The translations under genes and the position numbers were made by a program. Of a DNA stretch of 64,000 nucleotides, positions 43,621-52,040 are shown one piece after another. Location of the stretch: positions 1,178,001-1,242,000 of the forward strand of contig NC_022234.1 in the NCBI RefSeq assembly GCF_000463015.1. The letters are read 5' to 3'. The notes beneath the pieces were generated by a model. It saw only the letters and a program-made list of their open reading frames with translations, had not been told where the DNA came from and made no database searches. How positions within the stretch are numbered: the first letter of the stretch is position 1; each line of letters begins with the position of its first letter. Source of the DNA: Variovorax paradoxus B4 (GTDB lineage Bacteria > Pseudomonadota > Gammaproteobacteria > Burkholderiales > Burkholderiaceae_C).

Positions 43621-43815
43621 ATGGCTAAGTTCTATCCTGGAGCAAAGTTCGATGCAGCAATGCACCTCGTCCACTGTGCCGTTGGATTGGGCCTAATCTC
43701 AGGGGCAGCTCTCGCCGCGTTCATTGGACAACTAGTCTTGGCAGGCATGCTGGCCGTTCTCGCTGGTGGCATGTTCCTGCGCTTCAAGCGAGGTCGGTTG
43801 CGCAAAGGTAAATGA
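43621..43815 (+). CDS. Small membrane protein (64 aa)
   Basis: MAKFYPGAKFDAAMHLVHCA, then two adjoining hydrophobic stretches (VGLGLISGAALAAFIG, LVLAGMLAVLAGGMF) and a basic tail (RFKRGRLRKGK). No family recognised. Confidence 0.55.
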   Translation: MAKFYPGAKFDAAMHLVHCAVGLGLISGAALAAFIGQLVLAGMLAVLAGGMFLRFKRGRLRKGK

Positions 43816-43833
43816 CTAGACCCCGAGCAAGTT

Positions 43834-44286
43834 ATGCGACGACGACTCACAGTGCTTCTTATGCTGAGCACCAGCCTCGGCTTCAGCATTTGCGCTCGAG
43901 CAGATTCACGAGCAGCGACTAAAGACTTAGTACTTTTTTTGCCGTCACCTCTTGGGCCCGTTGAAGGCGAGAACGCCAAAGCAGTCGAGACCATTTCTGT
44001 CTTCTTGGAGCAACGGCGTTGTTCGGAGCTTGCTGCGGGCAGCGTGGTGGTGGATGTCGTCGGATTTGCTGCCGTCGGCTCTTCGGACCGGGAGGAGAGT
44101 GCCGCGCGGGTGCGAAGCCATACCGTGGGTGCTTACTTGACTTCTCATCTCCCGAGCTACGTTCGAATCTACCCACTAGGGCCAGTCACGCCCCTTAAAC
44201 AGAACAACCGGTGGGATGAACTTGTTTCGCGAACAGCCTTGCCCGGAGCAGTCATGGTCAGCGTCCGCTGCACTGGGGCTTTCTAA
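43834..44286 (+). CDS. Exported 150-residue protein, copy B
   Basis: Nearly the same as the protein at 16658-17110: same signal peptide type (LTVLLMLSTSLGFSICARA), same length, and the stretch from ETISVFLEQRRCSELAAGSV to the end differs at only a few residues. The two ribosome regions differ beyond about ten bases upstream. The TAA stop codon is also the target duplication of the IS5-type element that follows, so the insertion left the gene whole. Confidence 0.78.
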   Translation: MRRRLTVLLMLSTSLGFSICARADSRAATKDLVLFLPSPLGPVEGENAKAVETISVFLEQRRCSELAAGSVVVDVVGFAAVGSSDREESAARVRSHTVGAYLTSHLPSYVRIYPLGPVTPLKQNNRWDELVSRTALPGAVMVSVRCTGAF

Positions 44287-45159
44287 GAGTGGCTAACAAA
44301 ACCCTGTCATCGCCATGCGCGGGGCATGCGTTTGACGAGCGATGGGACGAATCAGAAACAAAGAAATCAGCGCGGCGCTGTACAAGAAGATTGCGCCATT
44401 GCTGCCCGTGGTGACACCTTCAGCCAAGGGCGGGCGGCCACGCCTGAGCGACGCGCAAGCTCTCAACGGCATCCTCTTCGTGCTGCGCACGGGCATCCCC
44501 TGGGAAGACCTCCCCCAAGAGTTGGGCTTTGGCAGCGGCATGACCTGCTGGCGGCGGCTTCGTGACTGGCAAGCTGCCGGGGTGTGGCATGGCCTGCATC
44601 TGGCACTTCTGGGGGAACTGCGCAGCGCCGACAAGCTCGACTTCAGTCGCGTCAGCATGGACGGGGCCAGCGTGCCCAGCCCCCGGGGGGCCCGCACACG
44701 GGGCCCAACCCCACGGACCGGGGCAAACTCGGCAGCAAGCGCCACGTCATCACGGACCGCCAGGGCATCCCGCTGATCTTCTGCGTCACCGGGGCCAACC
44801 GCCACGATTCGGTGGTCTTCGAGGAACTCGTCGACGCCTTGCCGGCAGTGAGTGGCAAGCGCGGCAGGCCGCGCCGGTGGCCCGAGAAATTGCATGCGGA
44901 CAAGGGTTACGACTACGCGCGATGCCGTGCTCATCTCAGGCGCCGAGGCATCAAGGATCGCATCGCCCGCAGAGGCATCGAACGCAATGATCGGCTCGGA
45001 CGCCACCGCTGGGTGGTCGAGCGCACTCACGCCTGGCTGGCTGCCTTCGGCAAGCTGCGCACCCGATTCGAGCGTCGCATCGACATTCATGTCGCGCTGC
45101 TTTCCCTGGCGTGTTGCGTCATCTGCATTCGCAATCTCCCCCCGTTTTGTTAGCCGCTC
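44287..45159 (+). mobile_element. IS5-family (IS427 group) element, complete
   Basis: 873 bp. The ends are GAGTGGCTAACAAAAC and, read inward from the right, GAGCGGCTAACAAAAC, with a 3-base TAA duplication on both sides (44284-44286 and 45160-45162). Length, ends and duplication fit the IS427 group. Confidence 0.92.
44342..45153 (+). CDS. IS427-type transposase in two frames
   Basis: Frame one gives MGRIRNKEISAALYKKIAPL, FVLRTGIPWEDLPQELG and DGASVPSP; the second frame continues GGPHTGPNPTDRGKLGSKRH, VVERTHAWLAAFGKLRTRFE to the end. The switch falls at the C4-5 G6 run at about 44680-44690. IS427 elements commonly use programmed frameshifting, so the element may be active; a simple mutation is the alternative. 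Confidence 0.85.
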
Positions 45160-45162
45160 TAA

Positions 45163-45819
45163 GTGTTTGCGGGGACTCTCTCGCAGATCGGCCTAGATTC
45201 GACATCAGCAAAAGCCCGGGCGATTTAATTCATGTTGTTGCGCGGAACCGCGGGTGCTGAATCCAGCTTGTTGCGCAGATCAACGGCCGCTTTGGAGCCG
45301 TCCGAAAGACGGCTTCGGGCCCATAAGAGACGTTCGCTGCGCTCCAACGCGGCTGTACAGATTTCTCCGAAGCAGCCCTTCGCGATGCCTGAGTGAGCTG
45401 GCGTTCAAGTGGCGGGGCCCGCGTCGTTGGCCTGCTACTAGCACCTCGACCGATTACGCGTCGGCGCGGGTCTAACGGCCGAGGCTTCATCGGCATCCAG
45501 CAACGTCGGGTTCTCTGAGACGCCGAGGTAACGTGGGTGCTTGACCGCGAATGCGTCCGAATTGAGGGGAGAGGACCTCGATGGAGGGATGAAGTAGGTT
45601 CACCCGGAACGACGCGCGTGCGGTGGTCGCAGGGGTGGCGCATGCGAGCGGATCGTGCGGGCATTTCGGCGGCAAGCCTTGCATCATGCGGGCTTGCGCG
45701 CTCTGGACGGCTGCACTCATCGGCCGACTGCCCACCCACCGCACTCCGATGAGGAGCCGACCGCGCCGGCGCTGAGGCTGACCGCTGCGCGTCGTAGCTG
45801 CGGGCTTGCAGCGCCTGTG
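45163..45819. other. Gap without a supported gene
   Basis: About 650 bases between the IS5-type element and a decayed mobile-element gene. Open frames in all directions have low-complexity Arg/Pro/Ser composition and no ribosome site. Confidence 0.5.
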
Positions 45820-46045
45820 CGTCGATCAGGCCCGTCAGGTGCGGCCCCTTCCCACTATTTTTGCCGTCCTGGCCGGCTCGGTACTGCAGCAGCTCGTACG
45901 CGTAGTCCTGACCTCGCAAGGCGAGATACACCAGCAGGTACTCCAGCTCGGCCAGTCGCGCCAGGTGCACCTTGAGCTGAGTGCCGCTCGCGCCCGTGGC
46001 CACGCGCAGCTCGGCGCGCGTGACGCGCCAGTTCGCAAGGCGGGC
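45820..46045 (-). pseudogene. Mobile-element winged-helix protein, 3' remnant
   Basis: The minus strand reads RLANWRVTRAELRVATGASG, TQLKVHLARLAELEYLLVYL, then ALRGQDYAYELLQYRAGQDG and HLTGLIDAQAL. This looks like the C-terminus of a zinc-finger/winged-helix protein I associate with integrating elements. No start is visible upstream, so the gene is truncated. The family assignment is from memory and uncertain. Confidence 0.4.
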
Positions 46046-46120
46046 GACTGCTAATAGATCCCCAAACTAGCCGTGCGTCCAGTGTGGATCGCCACGGCCG
46101 CATCGGACCGGCCTTCCGGG

Positions 46121-47527
46121 CTATTTCCTGAACACCGGTGAGATATTTGTCCACGCGCGCGGCGGCAGCGACTTGTCCCACTCCATGTAGCGATCGAGCA
46201 GCAGCTGGAAGATCTCGGGTCGAAACGTCTTCATATCAACCTTCTCTCCCGGGTCGGAACCGAGGTGAAAGAGCTGTGCGACACCGTTCTTCGGTTCAAG
46301 ATACAGCTTCCAGTCTCCTACCCGTACCCCGGAGTAGGCGGCCAGCTTCCAGAACAGCGCTTCGTGAGGGGCACCTTGCTTCTCGTCTTTCAGCCACGGA
46401 AGCAGGTTCACCCCGTCGAGCGGCTGCGTATCGGTCGTCGGAACCTCGCCGGCGGCCGCTACCGTCGGCAGGATGTCCAGAGTGCTGACCGGCTGCTCGT
46501 AGACCTGACCCGCACGAATGTGTCCGGGCCACTTCATCATGAAAGGCATGCGGATGCCGCCTTCGTAGGTGCTGTACTTGCCACCGGAGAATGGGGCATT
46601 GCTGCCCGGACGGCTGAGCGCGTTCCCGTTGTCACTGACGAAGATGATGAGCGTGTCGTTTTCCAGTCCGTTGCGGCGCACGGCGTCGAGCACGGAGCCG
46701 ACGACTTCGTCCAGAGCGAGCAGGAATGCGTTGTACGCGCGCTGGGCGATGTTCGGAATACGGTCCTTCAGCTGGTCGAATAGCCGCTTGGGAACTTGCA
46801 GCGGAGGGACAGGGGAGTTGACCGGGAAATAGACCATGAAGGGCTCGTCCTTCATGCGATCGATGAACTTCACGAGTTCGTCGCGGAAGAAGAACATCAG
46901 GTACTGGTCCACGTCAATCACTTCGCCGTTGCGGCGCACCGCATTCAGGCCTTCGCGGGTCCAGGCGGTGTCCTTCGCCTCATCGTGATAGTCGACCTTG
47001 ACGTTCACCAGATCCGGATCGTCCGGGCGGATGGATTGCAGGCTGGTATTGCCGTAGAAGACAACCGACTCGTCAAAGCCGCGGTTATGCGGCAGGAACT
47101 GCGGACCATGGCCGAGATGCCATTTCCCGAAAACGCCGGTCGCGTATCCCGCCGCCTTGAAGACCTCGCCGATGTTTTTCTCAGTGGTGGGAATGCCGCG
47201 ACGCAGGAACTCGGCCTCGCCCTGCAGGGGAGCGAGGCTGCCATCTTCCAGACGCACCTCCCTTTGCTCCGGGTAGGCGCCCGAGGAAACCTGCTGCTCG
47301 AAACCAAAGCGCTGCTGGTAGCGGCCGGTTACCAGGCCTGCGCGCGAGGGACTGCACAGCGGTGCGGAACTGTAGCCAGCGGTGAATCGCACGCCGTCGC
47401 GCCCGATGCTGTCGATGTTCTTCGTTTCTACCAGCGTGCTGCCATAGGAGGAGAGATCGCCATGACCCATATCGTCGGTGAGGATAACGATGATGTTGGG
47501 GCGACGGGATTTCGTTGAATTGGACAT
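46121..47527 (-). CDS. Type I sulfatase
   Basis: A 468-residue arylsulfatase-type enzyme. The metal-binding start is RRPNIIVILTDDMGHGDL (D18, D19); the formylglycine motif is CSPSRAGLVTGR with C58 as the residue to be oxidised; further metal ligands lie in FVSDNGNALSRPG. No signal peptide, so it probably acts in the cytoplasm. Divergent from the formylglycine-generating enzyme gene, which should activate it. Confidence 0.9.
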   Translation of the reverse strand: MSNSTKSRRPNIIVILTDDMGHGDLSSYGSTLVETKNIDSIGRDGVRFTAGYSSAPLCSPSRAGLVTGRYQQRFGFEQQVSSGAYPEQREVRLEDGSLAPLQGEAEFLRRGIPTTEKNIGEVFKAAGYATGVFGKWHLGHGPQFLPHNRGFDESVVFYGNTSLQSIRPDDPDLVNVKVDYHDEAKDTAWTREGLNAVRRNGEVIDVDQYLMFFFRDELVKFIDRMKDEPFMVYFPVNSPVPPLQVPKRLFDQLKDRIPNIAQRAYNAFLLALDEVVGSVLDAVRRNGLENDTLIIFVSDNGNALSRPGSNAPFSGGKYSTYEGGIRMPFMMKWPGHIRAGQVYEQPVSTLDILPTVAAAGEVPTTDTQPLDGVNLLPWLKDEKQGAPHEALFWKLAAYSGVRVGDWKLYLEPKNGVAQLFHLGSDPGEKVDMKTFRPEIFQLLLDRYMEWDKSLPPRAWTNISPVFRK

Positions 47528-47613
47528 GATGTCTCGGTCGATAGATGTCTGGTCGGTCGGGGTTGACGAGCGGCATGATATCGTATGCACATGCATATGC
47601 AAGTGGAATTGAT

Positions 47614-48480
47614 ATGAGCGAACTGACGGATGTTCGGATGGTCCGGCTCGATGGCGGCGAGTTTTCGATGGGCTCCGATCGGTTCTATCCGGAGGAGCGT
47701 CCGGTCCGGCGCGCGCTGGTTGAACCCTTCTGCATTGATGAGACGCCGGTCACGAACGCTGAATTCGAACGCTTCGTGACGCGAACGGACTACCGCACCG
47801 TGGCGGAGCGGGTGCACGAAGGAATGCCCTTTGCGGGATCGGCAGTGTTTGCCGCACCGATGACTGCGGTGAACTTGGCGGATCCCGGCCAGTGGTGGGA
47901 CTTCCGTCAGGGTGCCTGCTGGCACGCGCCACTGGGAAAGGGCAGCAGCATCGAGGGGCTGGCGCAGCATCCGGTGGTGCACGTCGCATTTGAAGATGCC
48001 TCAGCGTATGCCGCGTGGTGCGGCAAGCGCCTGCCGACCGAAGTGGAATGGGAGTTCGCCGCCCGCGGCGGGCTCGAAGGCGCCGACTATGCGTGGGGCA
48101 GCCATCTTGAGCCCGAAGGCTTGGTGCTTGCCAACTACTGGCAGGGGACGTTCCCGCTTGAAAACACGGTGCGCGACGGCTGGGAGAGAACCTCGCCGGT
48201 TCGCTCATATCCGGGAAACGGATGGGGCCTGTTCGACATGATCGGCAACGTCTGGGAGTGGACATCGGACGATTGGTCGTTGCCCTTGCACGCCGAGCCG
48301 CACAAGCCTTCCTGTTGCGCGTCGAAACGTGGGCGCGGCACTGAAACGAAGGTGCTTAAAGGTGGCTCGCACCTGTGTGCGGCGAACTATTGCCAGCGCT
48401 ACCGGCCAGCGGCCCGTCACGCGCAGCCGGGGAGCGAGACAACAAGCCACATCGGGTTCCGTTGCGCACGAACAGCCTAG
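47614..48480 (+). CDS. Formylglycine-generating enzyme (sulfatase activator)
   Basis: A 288-residue FGE/SUMF1-domain protein that oxidises the sulfatase active-site Cys to formylglycine. The two active cysteines stand in KGGSHLCAANYCQRYRPAAR (C255 and C260 by my count), as in characterised FGEs; other landmarks are HPVVHVAFEDASAYAAWCGK, RLPTEVEWEFAARGG and MIGNVWEWTSDDW. It lies between the divergent sulfatase and the second sulfatase operon, so it may serve both. Confidence 0.92.
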   Translation: MSELTDVRMVRLDGGEFSMGSDRFYPEERPVRRALVEPFCIDETPVTNAEFERFVTRTDYRTVAERVHEGMPFAGSAVFAAPMTAVNLADPGQWWDFRQGACWHAPLGKGSSIEGLAQHPVVHVAFEDASAYAAWCGKRLPTEVEWEFAARGGLEGADYAWGSHLEPEGLVLANYWQGTFPLENTVRDGWERTSPVRSYPGNGWGLFDMIGNVWEWTSDDWSLPLHAEPHKPSCCASKRGRGTETKVLKGGSHLCAANYCQRYRPAARHAQPGSETTSHIGFRCARTA

Positions 48481-48506
48481 ATGCGAACCACTTCGCTTGA
48501 CTGCGA

Positions 48507-48574
48507 GCGATCCATTTAGCGGATCGCTTGCATCCAAAAAGTCATTTCATTCCGCGCGCGACCGTCCTTAAAGT
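48507..48574 (+). promoter_or_regulatory. LysR-type promoter 1 of the catabolic regulon
   Basis: GCGATCC-N7-GGATCGC (48507-48527) contains the ATC-N9-GAT core of LysR boxes. A TTCATT -35 (48546-48551) and TAAAGT -10 (48569-48574) follow with 17-base spacing. GATCC begins exactly 60 bases before the -10 box. Drives the Bug-sulfatase-hydrolase genes. Confidence 0.6.
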
Positions 48575-48612
48575 GCGTGCAGATAAACCACTTCCAGGAA
48601 AGGCATCCCACC

Positions 48613-49584
48613 ATGCTCATCACTCGCCGCCGCTTTGGTGCGCTGGTCCCCGCGGCTGCCTTCACTGTGTCACTTCCGGGCCTCTCCGCGACCAACCAGC
48701 CGCTGAAGATGATCGTCGGATTTGCTCCAGGCGGCACTGCGGACGCGGTCGCGCGGGCGCTCGCGGATGGGATGCGTGGCTCCGGTTTCAACGTGGTGGT
48801 GGACAACCGCCCAGGCGCTGGCGGCCGGATCGGGACCGAGGCGTTCATGATGGCGCCTGCCGACGGAAACACGTTGCTGTTGACGCCATCGACAAACCTG
48901 ACCTTGTTTCCGCATATCTACAGCAATCTCCGGTACAAGCTGAGCGACCTGGCGATCATTGGTGCGCCGGCCAATGTGCAATTCGGTCTGGCGGTGAATG
49001 CGCAGGACGGTCCGAAGACCTTGGCGGAATTCCTCGATCGCGCCAAGCAGGACCCCGCGTACGCGTCCTATGGAACTCCTGGCGCTGGCTCCGTGATGCA
49101 GCTCCTCGGCGACCTGTTGGCAAAGCACGCCAAGGTGCCGCTGGTGAGCGTGCCGTACAAGGGCGGAGCGGCCGCGCTCAACGATGTCATCGGCGGCAGC
49201 CTGGGCGCTGCGCTGACGGCGCTTCCGAACCTTCTGCCGATGCACAGGAACGGCAAGCTTCGCATTCTGGCGGTCAGTTCCGAGGAGCGACAGGCTGCGC
49301 TGCCGGAGGTGCCCACCTTCAAGTCGGCCGGGTTCCCGCAGCTCACGGCCTCGGAATACATGTGCGTGGTGGCCAGGCGGGAGGTTCCGGCGCCCGTTCT
49401 CGCCAACCTGAGCGCGGCTGTCACGGCGGCCGCGAAAGCGCCGGCGACGGTCGCGATCATGGATCGGCTGGGCTACCAGGCGTCCCCGGGCGCCGACCAG
49501 GCCGCGCTCGCCCGCAAGCTGTCCGCCGACTCAGCGCGGTGGCAGGTGGCCGTGCGCGAAACTGGATTCAAGGCAGCCGAGTGA
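48613..49584 (+). CDS. Bug/TctC-family periplasmic binding protein
   Basis: A 323-residue protein with an N-terminal export signal that has an Arg cluster (ITRRRFGALVPAAAFTVSL), so Tat export is possible. KMIVGFAPGGTADAVARALA, VDNRPGAGGRIGTEAF and PYKGGAAALNDVIGGSLG are Bug hallmarks. AGGAAAGG precedes the ATG at 48613; an ATG at 48577 lies at or before the predicted transcript start. Probably captures the cluster's substrate, perhaps a sulfated compound. Confidence 0.9.
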   Translation: MLITRRRFGALVPAAAFTVSLPGLSATNQPLKMIVGFAPGGTADAVARALADGMRGSGFNVVVDNRPGAGGRIGTEAFMMAPADGNTLLLTPSTNLTLFPHIYSNLRYKLSDLAIIGAPANVQFGLAVNAQDGPKTLAEFLDRAKQDPAYASYGTPGAGSVMQLLGDLLAKHAKVPLVSVPYKGGAAALNDVIGGSLGAALTALPNLLPMHRNGKLRILAVSSEERQAALPEVPTFKSAGFPQLTASEYMCVVARREVPAPVLANLSAAVTAAAKAPATVAIMDRLGYQASPGADQAALARKLSADSARWQVAVRETGFKAAE

Positions 49585-49595
49585 GCAGGAACCCC

Positions 49596-51059
49596 ATGGA
49601 GAAGCAAGTGAGCCGAAAGAATGTCGTAGTCATCATGTCCGACGAGCACAACCCCATGTATCTGGGACGCGCCGGACACCCCTTCATCAAGACACCGCAC
49701 CTGGACGCGCTCGCGCGGCGCGGCGCGTCTTTCACGGACGCCTACACGCCCAGTCCGATTTGCGTGCCGGCCCGCGCCGCGTTCGCGACCGGCATGCGTG
49801 TGCACCAGACCCGCCACTGGGACAATGCGTCGCCGTACACGGGCACCCCGGAGAGCTGGGGCCACGTCCTGCAACGCAACGCCGTTCGCGTCGAGAGCAT
49901 CGGCAAGCTTCACTACCGCAACGCAACGGATCCGGTGGGCTTCGACAGGGAGCACCTGCCAATGCACGTTGTAGGCGGGCACGGCATGGTGTGGGGATCG
50001 ATCCGTGATCCCATCCTGCCGATCGGCGAAGGCAAGCGCATGCTCGGCGAGAACATCGGACCCGGCGAGTCGCCCTACACCGAGTACGACCGAGCGGTGA
50101 CCCACACGGCGGTCGAATGGCTGCGGGATGCGGCGCATGACGATCGACCCTTCGTGCTGTACGTCGGTTTGGTGGCGCCGCACTTTCCGCTCACCGCGCC
50201 GCAGGAGTTCTTCGACCTCTACAAGGACGTCAATGTGCCCGAGGCAAAACTCCATCCTAACGCGGGCGCGGTCCGCCATCCGTGGGTGGAAACCTATGCA
50301 CAATGCATCCCGAACGAGGAACGCTTTCGCAGCGCCCAGGAGCGCAGGAACGCCTTCCTCGCGTACTACGCCCTGTGCAGCTTCCTCGACGACAACGTCG
50401 GCAAGATTGTCTCCACGCTCGACCAAACGGGCTTGTTCGACAGCACGCACGTGGTCTACACCTCCGATCATGGCGACAACGTCGGTGCACGCGGCCTGTG
50501 GGGCAAGTCGACGCTTTATCAGGAAACCGTCAAGGTGCCGATGATCGTCGCCGGCCCGCGGCTGCCCATCGGCGTCACCTGCGACACGCCGGTCGACCTC
50601 ATCGACATGTATCCCACGATCCTGGATGTCGCAGGACTTCGATGGAAGGACGAGATGGCTGGACGTCCGGGCTGGTCGGTGCTCAGGCTGGACGAGTTGC
50701 CGAATGCGCAGCAGCGTGTCATCGTGAGCGAGTACCACGCCACAGGCAGCAATACAGCGGGATTCATGGTCCGCAAGGGCAGGTGGAAGTATCACTACTA
50801 CGTGCGCTTCGCGCCAGAGCTCTTCGATCTCGAAACCGACCCCGGTGAACTGCGCGATCTTTCAGCCATTCCGCAATACCTGCCGGTTCTCGCGGATATG
50901 GAACGCGAACTGCGCCGCGTCTGCGATCCGGAAGCCGTCGATGCACAGGCCAAGCAGGACCAGACGGCGTTCATCGACAGCCTTGGCGGTCGCGACGCCG
51001 CCGCGCAGATGGGCGAGCGGGGTGCCACGCCGCCGCCGAAAACCAAGATCGCAGCGTGA
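49596..51059 (+). CDS. Sulfatase, choline-sulfatase-like
   Basis: A 487-residue enzyme: metal start VVVIMSDEHNP, formylglycine motif PICVPARAAFATG with C56 (C-x-P-A-R, the Ser of the usual C-x-P-S-R replaced by Ala), second metal region YTSDHGDNVGARGLWGKSTL. This pattern fits choline-sulfatase-like and phosphonate-monoester-hydrolase-like enzymes. No signal peptide. Stop overlaps the hydrolase start (GTGA). Confidence 0.88.
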   Translation: MEKQVSRKNVVVIMSDEHNPMYLGRAGHPFIKTPHLDALARRGASFTDAYTPSPICVPARAAFATGMRVHQTRHWDNASPYTGTPESWGHVLQRNAVRVESIGKLHYRNATDPVGFDREHLPMHVVGGHGMVWGSIRDPILPIGEGKRMLGENIGPGESPYTEYDRAVTHTAVEWLRDAAHDDRPFVLYVGLVAPHFPLTAPQEFFDLYKDVNVPEAKLHPNAGAVRHPWVETYAQCIPNEERFRSAQERRNAFLAYYALCSFLDDNVGKIVSTLDQTGLFDSTHVVYTSDHGDNVGARGLWGKSTLYQETVKVPMIVAGPRLPIGVTCDTPVDLIDMYPTILDVAGLRWKDEMAGRPGWSVLRLDELPNAQQRVIVSEYHATGSNTAGFMVRKGRWKYHYYVRFAPELFDLETDPGELRDLSAIPQYLPVLADMERELRRVCDPEAVDAQAKQDQTAFIDSLGGRDAAAQMGERGATPPPKTKIAA

Positions 51060-51925
51060 TAGGCGATGCGCAGTCTGGCGCAGCACTTGGCCACCAGGGC
51101 GAGATCGACGCGCAATACGACGCAGGCGCTTCGGTGCCTGACTATCCAGCCTATCTGACGCGCTGGCAGGAGGAATCCGCGACGGCGCGCTTGCAACTGC
51201 CTTGCCGCCTGCGTCTTCCGTACGGCGCCACCGCGGCTGAGAAACTGGACATCTTCTGCGCGGATGCACCGGCAGCGCCGGTTCACGTCTTTTTCCACGG
51301 CGGTTACTGGCGTTCGCTTGGCGCGTCTGACTTCAGTTTCGTCGCGTACGCCTTACGCAACATCGGATTCACGACGGTGGTGGTGGACTACGCGTTGTGC
51401 CCGAGTGTGAGCATCACGGAAATCGTGAGGCAGGCACGCGCAAGCATCGCGTGGGTGTACGGAAACATCGAGCGGTTCGGGGGGGATCCCGCACGCATCA
51501 CGGTTGGAGGGCATTCCGCGGGAGGTCACCTTGCCATGATGTCGCTGCTTGCGCCCTGGAAAGAGGCGTACGCGCTACCTGAAGACGTGTTGAACGCAGC
51601 CGTGTCGGTGAGCGGTCTGCACGACCTTGCGCCCCTGCAATACAGCTATTTGCAACCGGCACTGCGGCTCGATGAGGAAACGATTGATCGTTGCTCGCCG
51701 ATGCGGCATGTCAAGCGCGTTCCGGCGCCGGTCCTTGTCACGTGGGGTGCACTGGAGTCCCAGGAATTCTTGCGCCAGGGGAGCGAATTCGCGGCGCAGC
51801 TGGCAAACGCAGGTTGCCGCGTGGACTGCTCGCCTCTCGCGGACGCGCATCACTTCTCCGTGCTGGACGCCTATCGCGATGCGGATTCCCGAATCTGCCA
51901 GTGGCTGAGGCGCGCGGTCGATTGA
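51056..51925 (+). CDS. Alpha/beta hydrolase, kynurenine formamidase-like
   Basis: A 289-residue enzyme. The oxyanion motif HVFFHGGYWR, nucleophile elbow VGGHSAGGHLAMMS and a late His in DAHHFSVLD form a likely Ser-Asp-His triad, as in arylformamidases of the HGGXW type. With tryptophan 2,3-dioxygenase in the same cluster, N-formylkynurenine is a reasonable substrate. GTG start overlapping the sulfatase stop. Alternative: general esterase. Confidence 0.75.
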   Translation: MIGDAQSGAALGHQGEIDAQYDAGASVPDYPAYLTRWQEESATARLQLPCRLRLPYGATAAEKLDIFCADAPAAPVHVFFHGGYWRSLGASDFSFVAYALRNIGFTTVVVDYALCPSVSITEIVRQARASIAWVYGNIERFGGDPARITVGGHSAGGHLAMMSLLAPWKEAYALPEDVLNAAVSVSGLHDLAPLQYSYLQPALRLDEETIDRCSPMRHVKRVPAPVLVTWGALESQEFLRQGSEFAAQLANAGCRVDCSPLADAHHFSVLDAYRDADSRICQWLRRAVD

Positions 51926-51933
51926 GAACGGCG

Positions 51934-52000
51934 TGATCCGGAAAGCGGATCGCGCGCCCTGATTTCTTCATTTCACAAGCGGACTTGCAGTCCCTACAGT
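51934..52000 (+). promoter_or_regulatory. LysR-type promoter 2 of the catabolic regulon
   Basis: GATCCG-N5-CGGATC (51935-51951), an ATC-N9-GAT LysR box, then a TTCACA -35 (51972-51977) and TACAGT -10 (51995-52000). The distance from GATCC to the -10 is 60 bases, as at promoter 1. Drives the dehydrogenase-aminotransferase-dioxygenase operon. Confidence 0.6.
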
Positions 52001-52040
52001 GCGGTGCAGCCATGCCGTCGGCATGCCTTTCGAAGCTCTC

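Noticed and set aside
45230..46003. 257-codon minus-strand frame
   Set aside because: Only its first part resembles a protein (annotated as a remnant); the rest is low-complexity read-through without homology.
49473..50795. 440-codon minus-strand frame opposite the second sulfatase
   Set aside because: Antisense shadow; the plus-strand product has the full sulfatase motifs.
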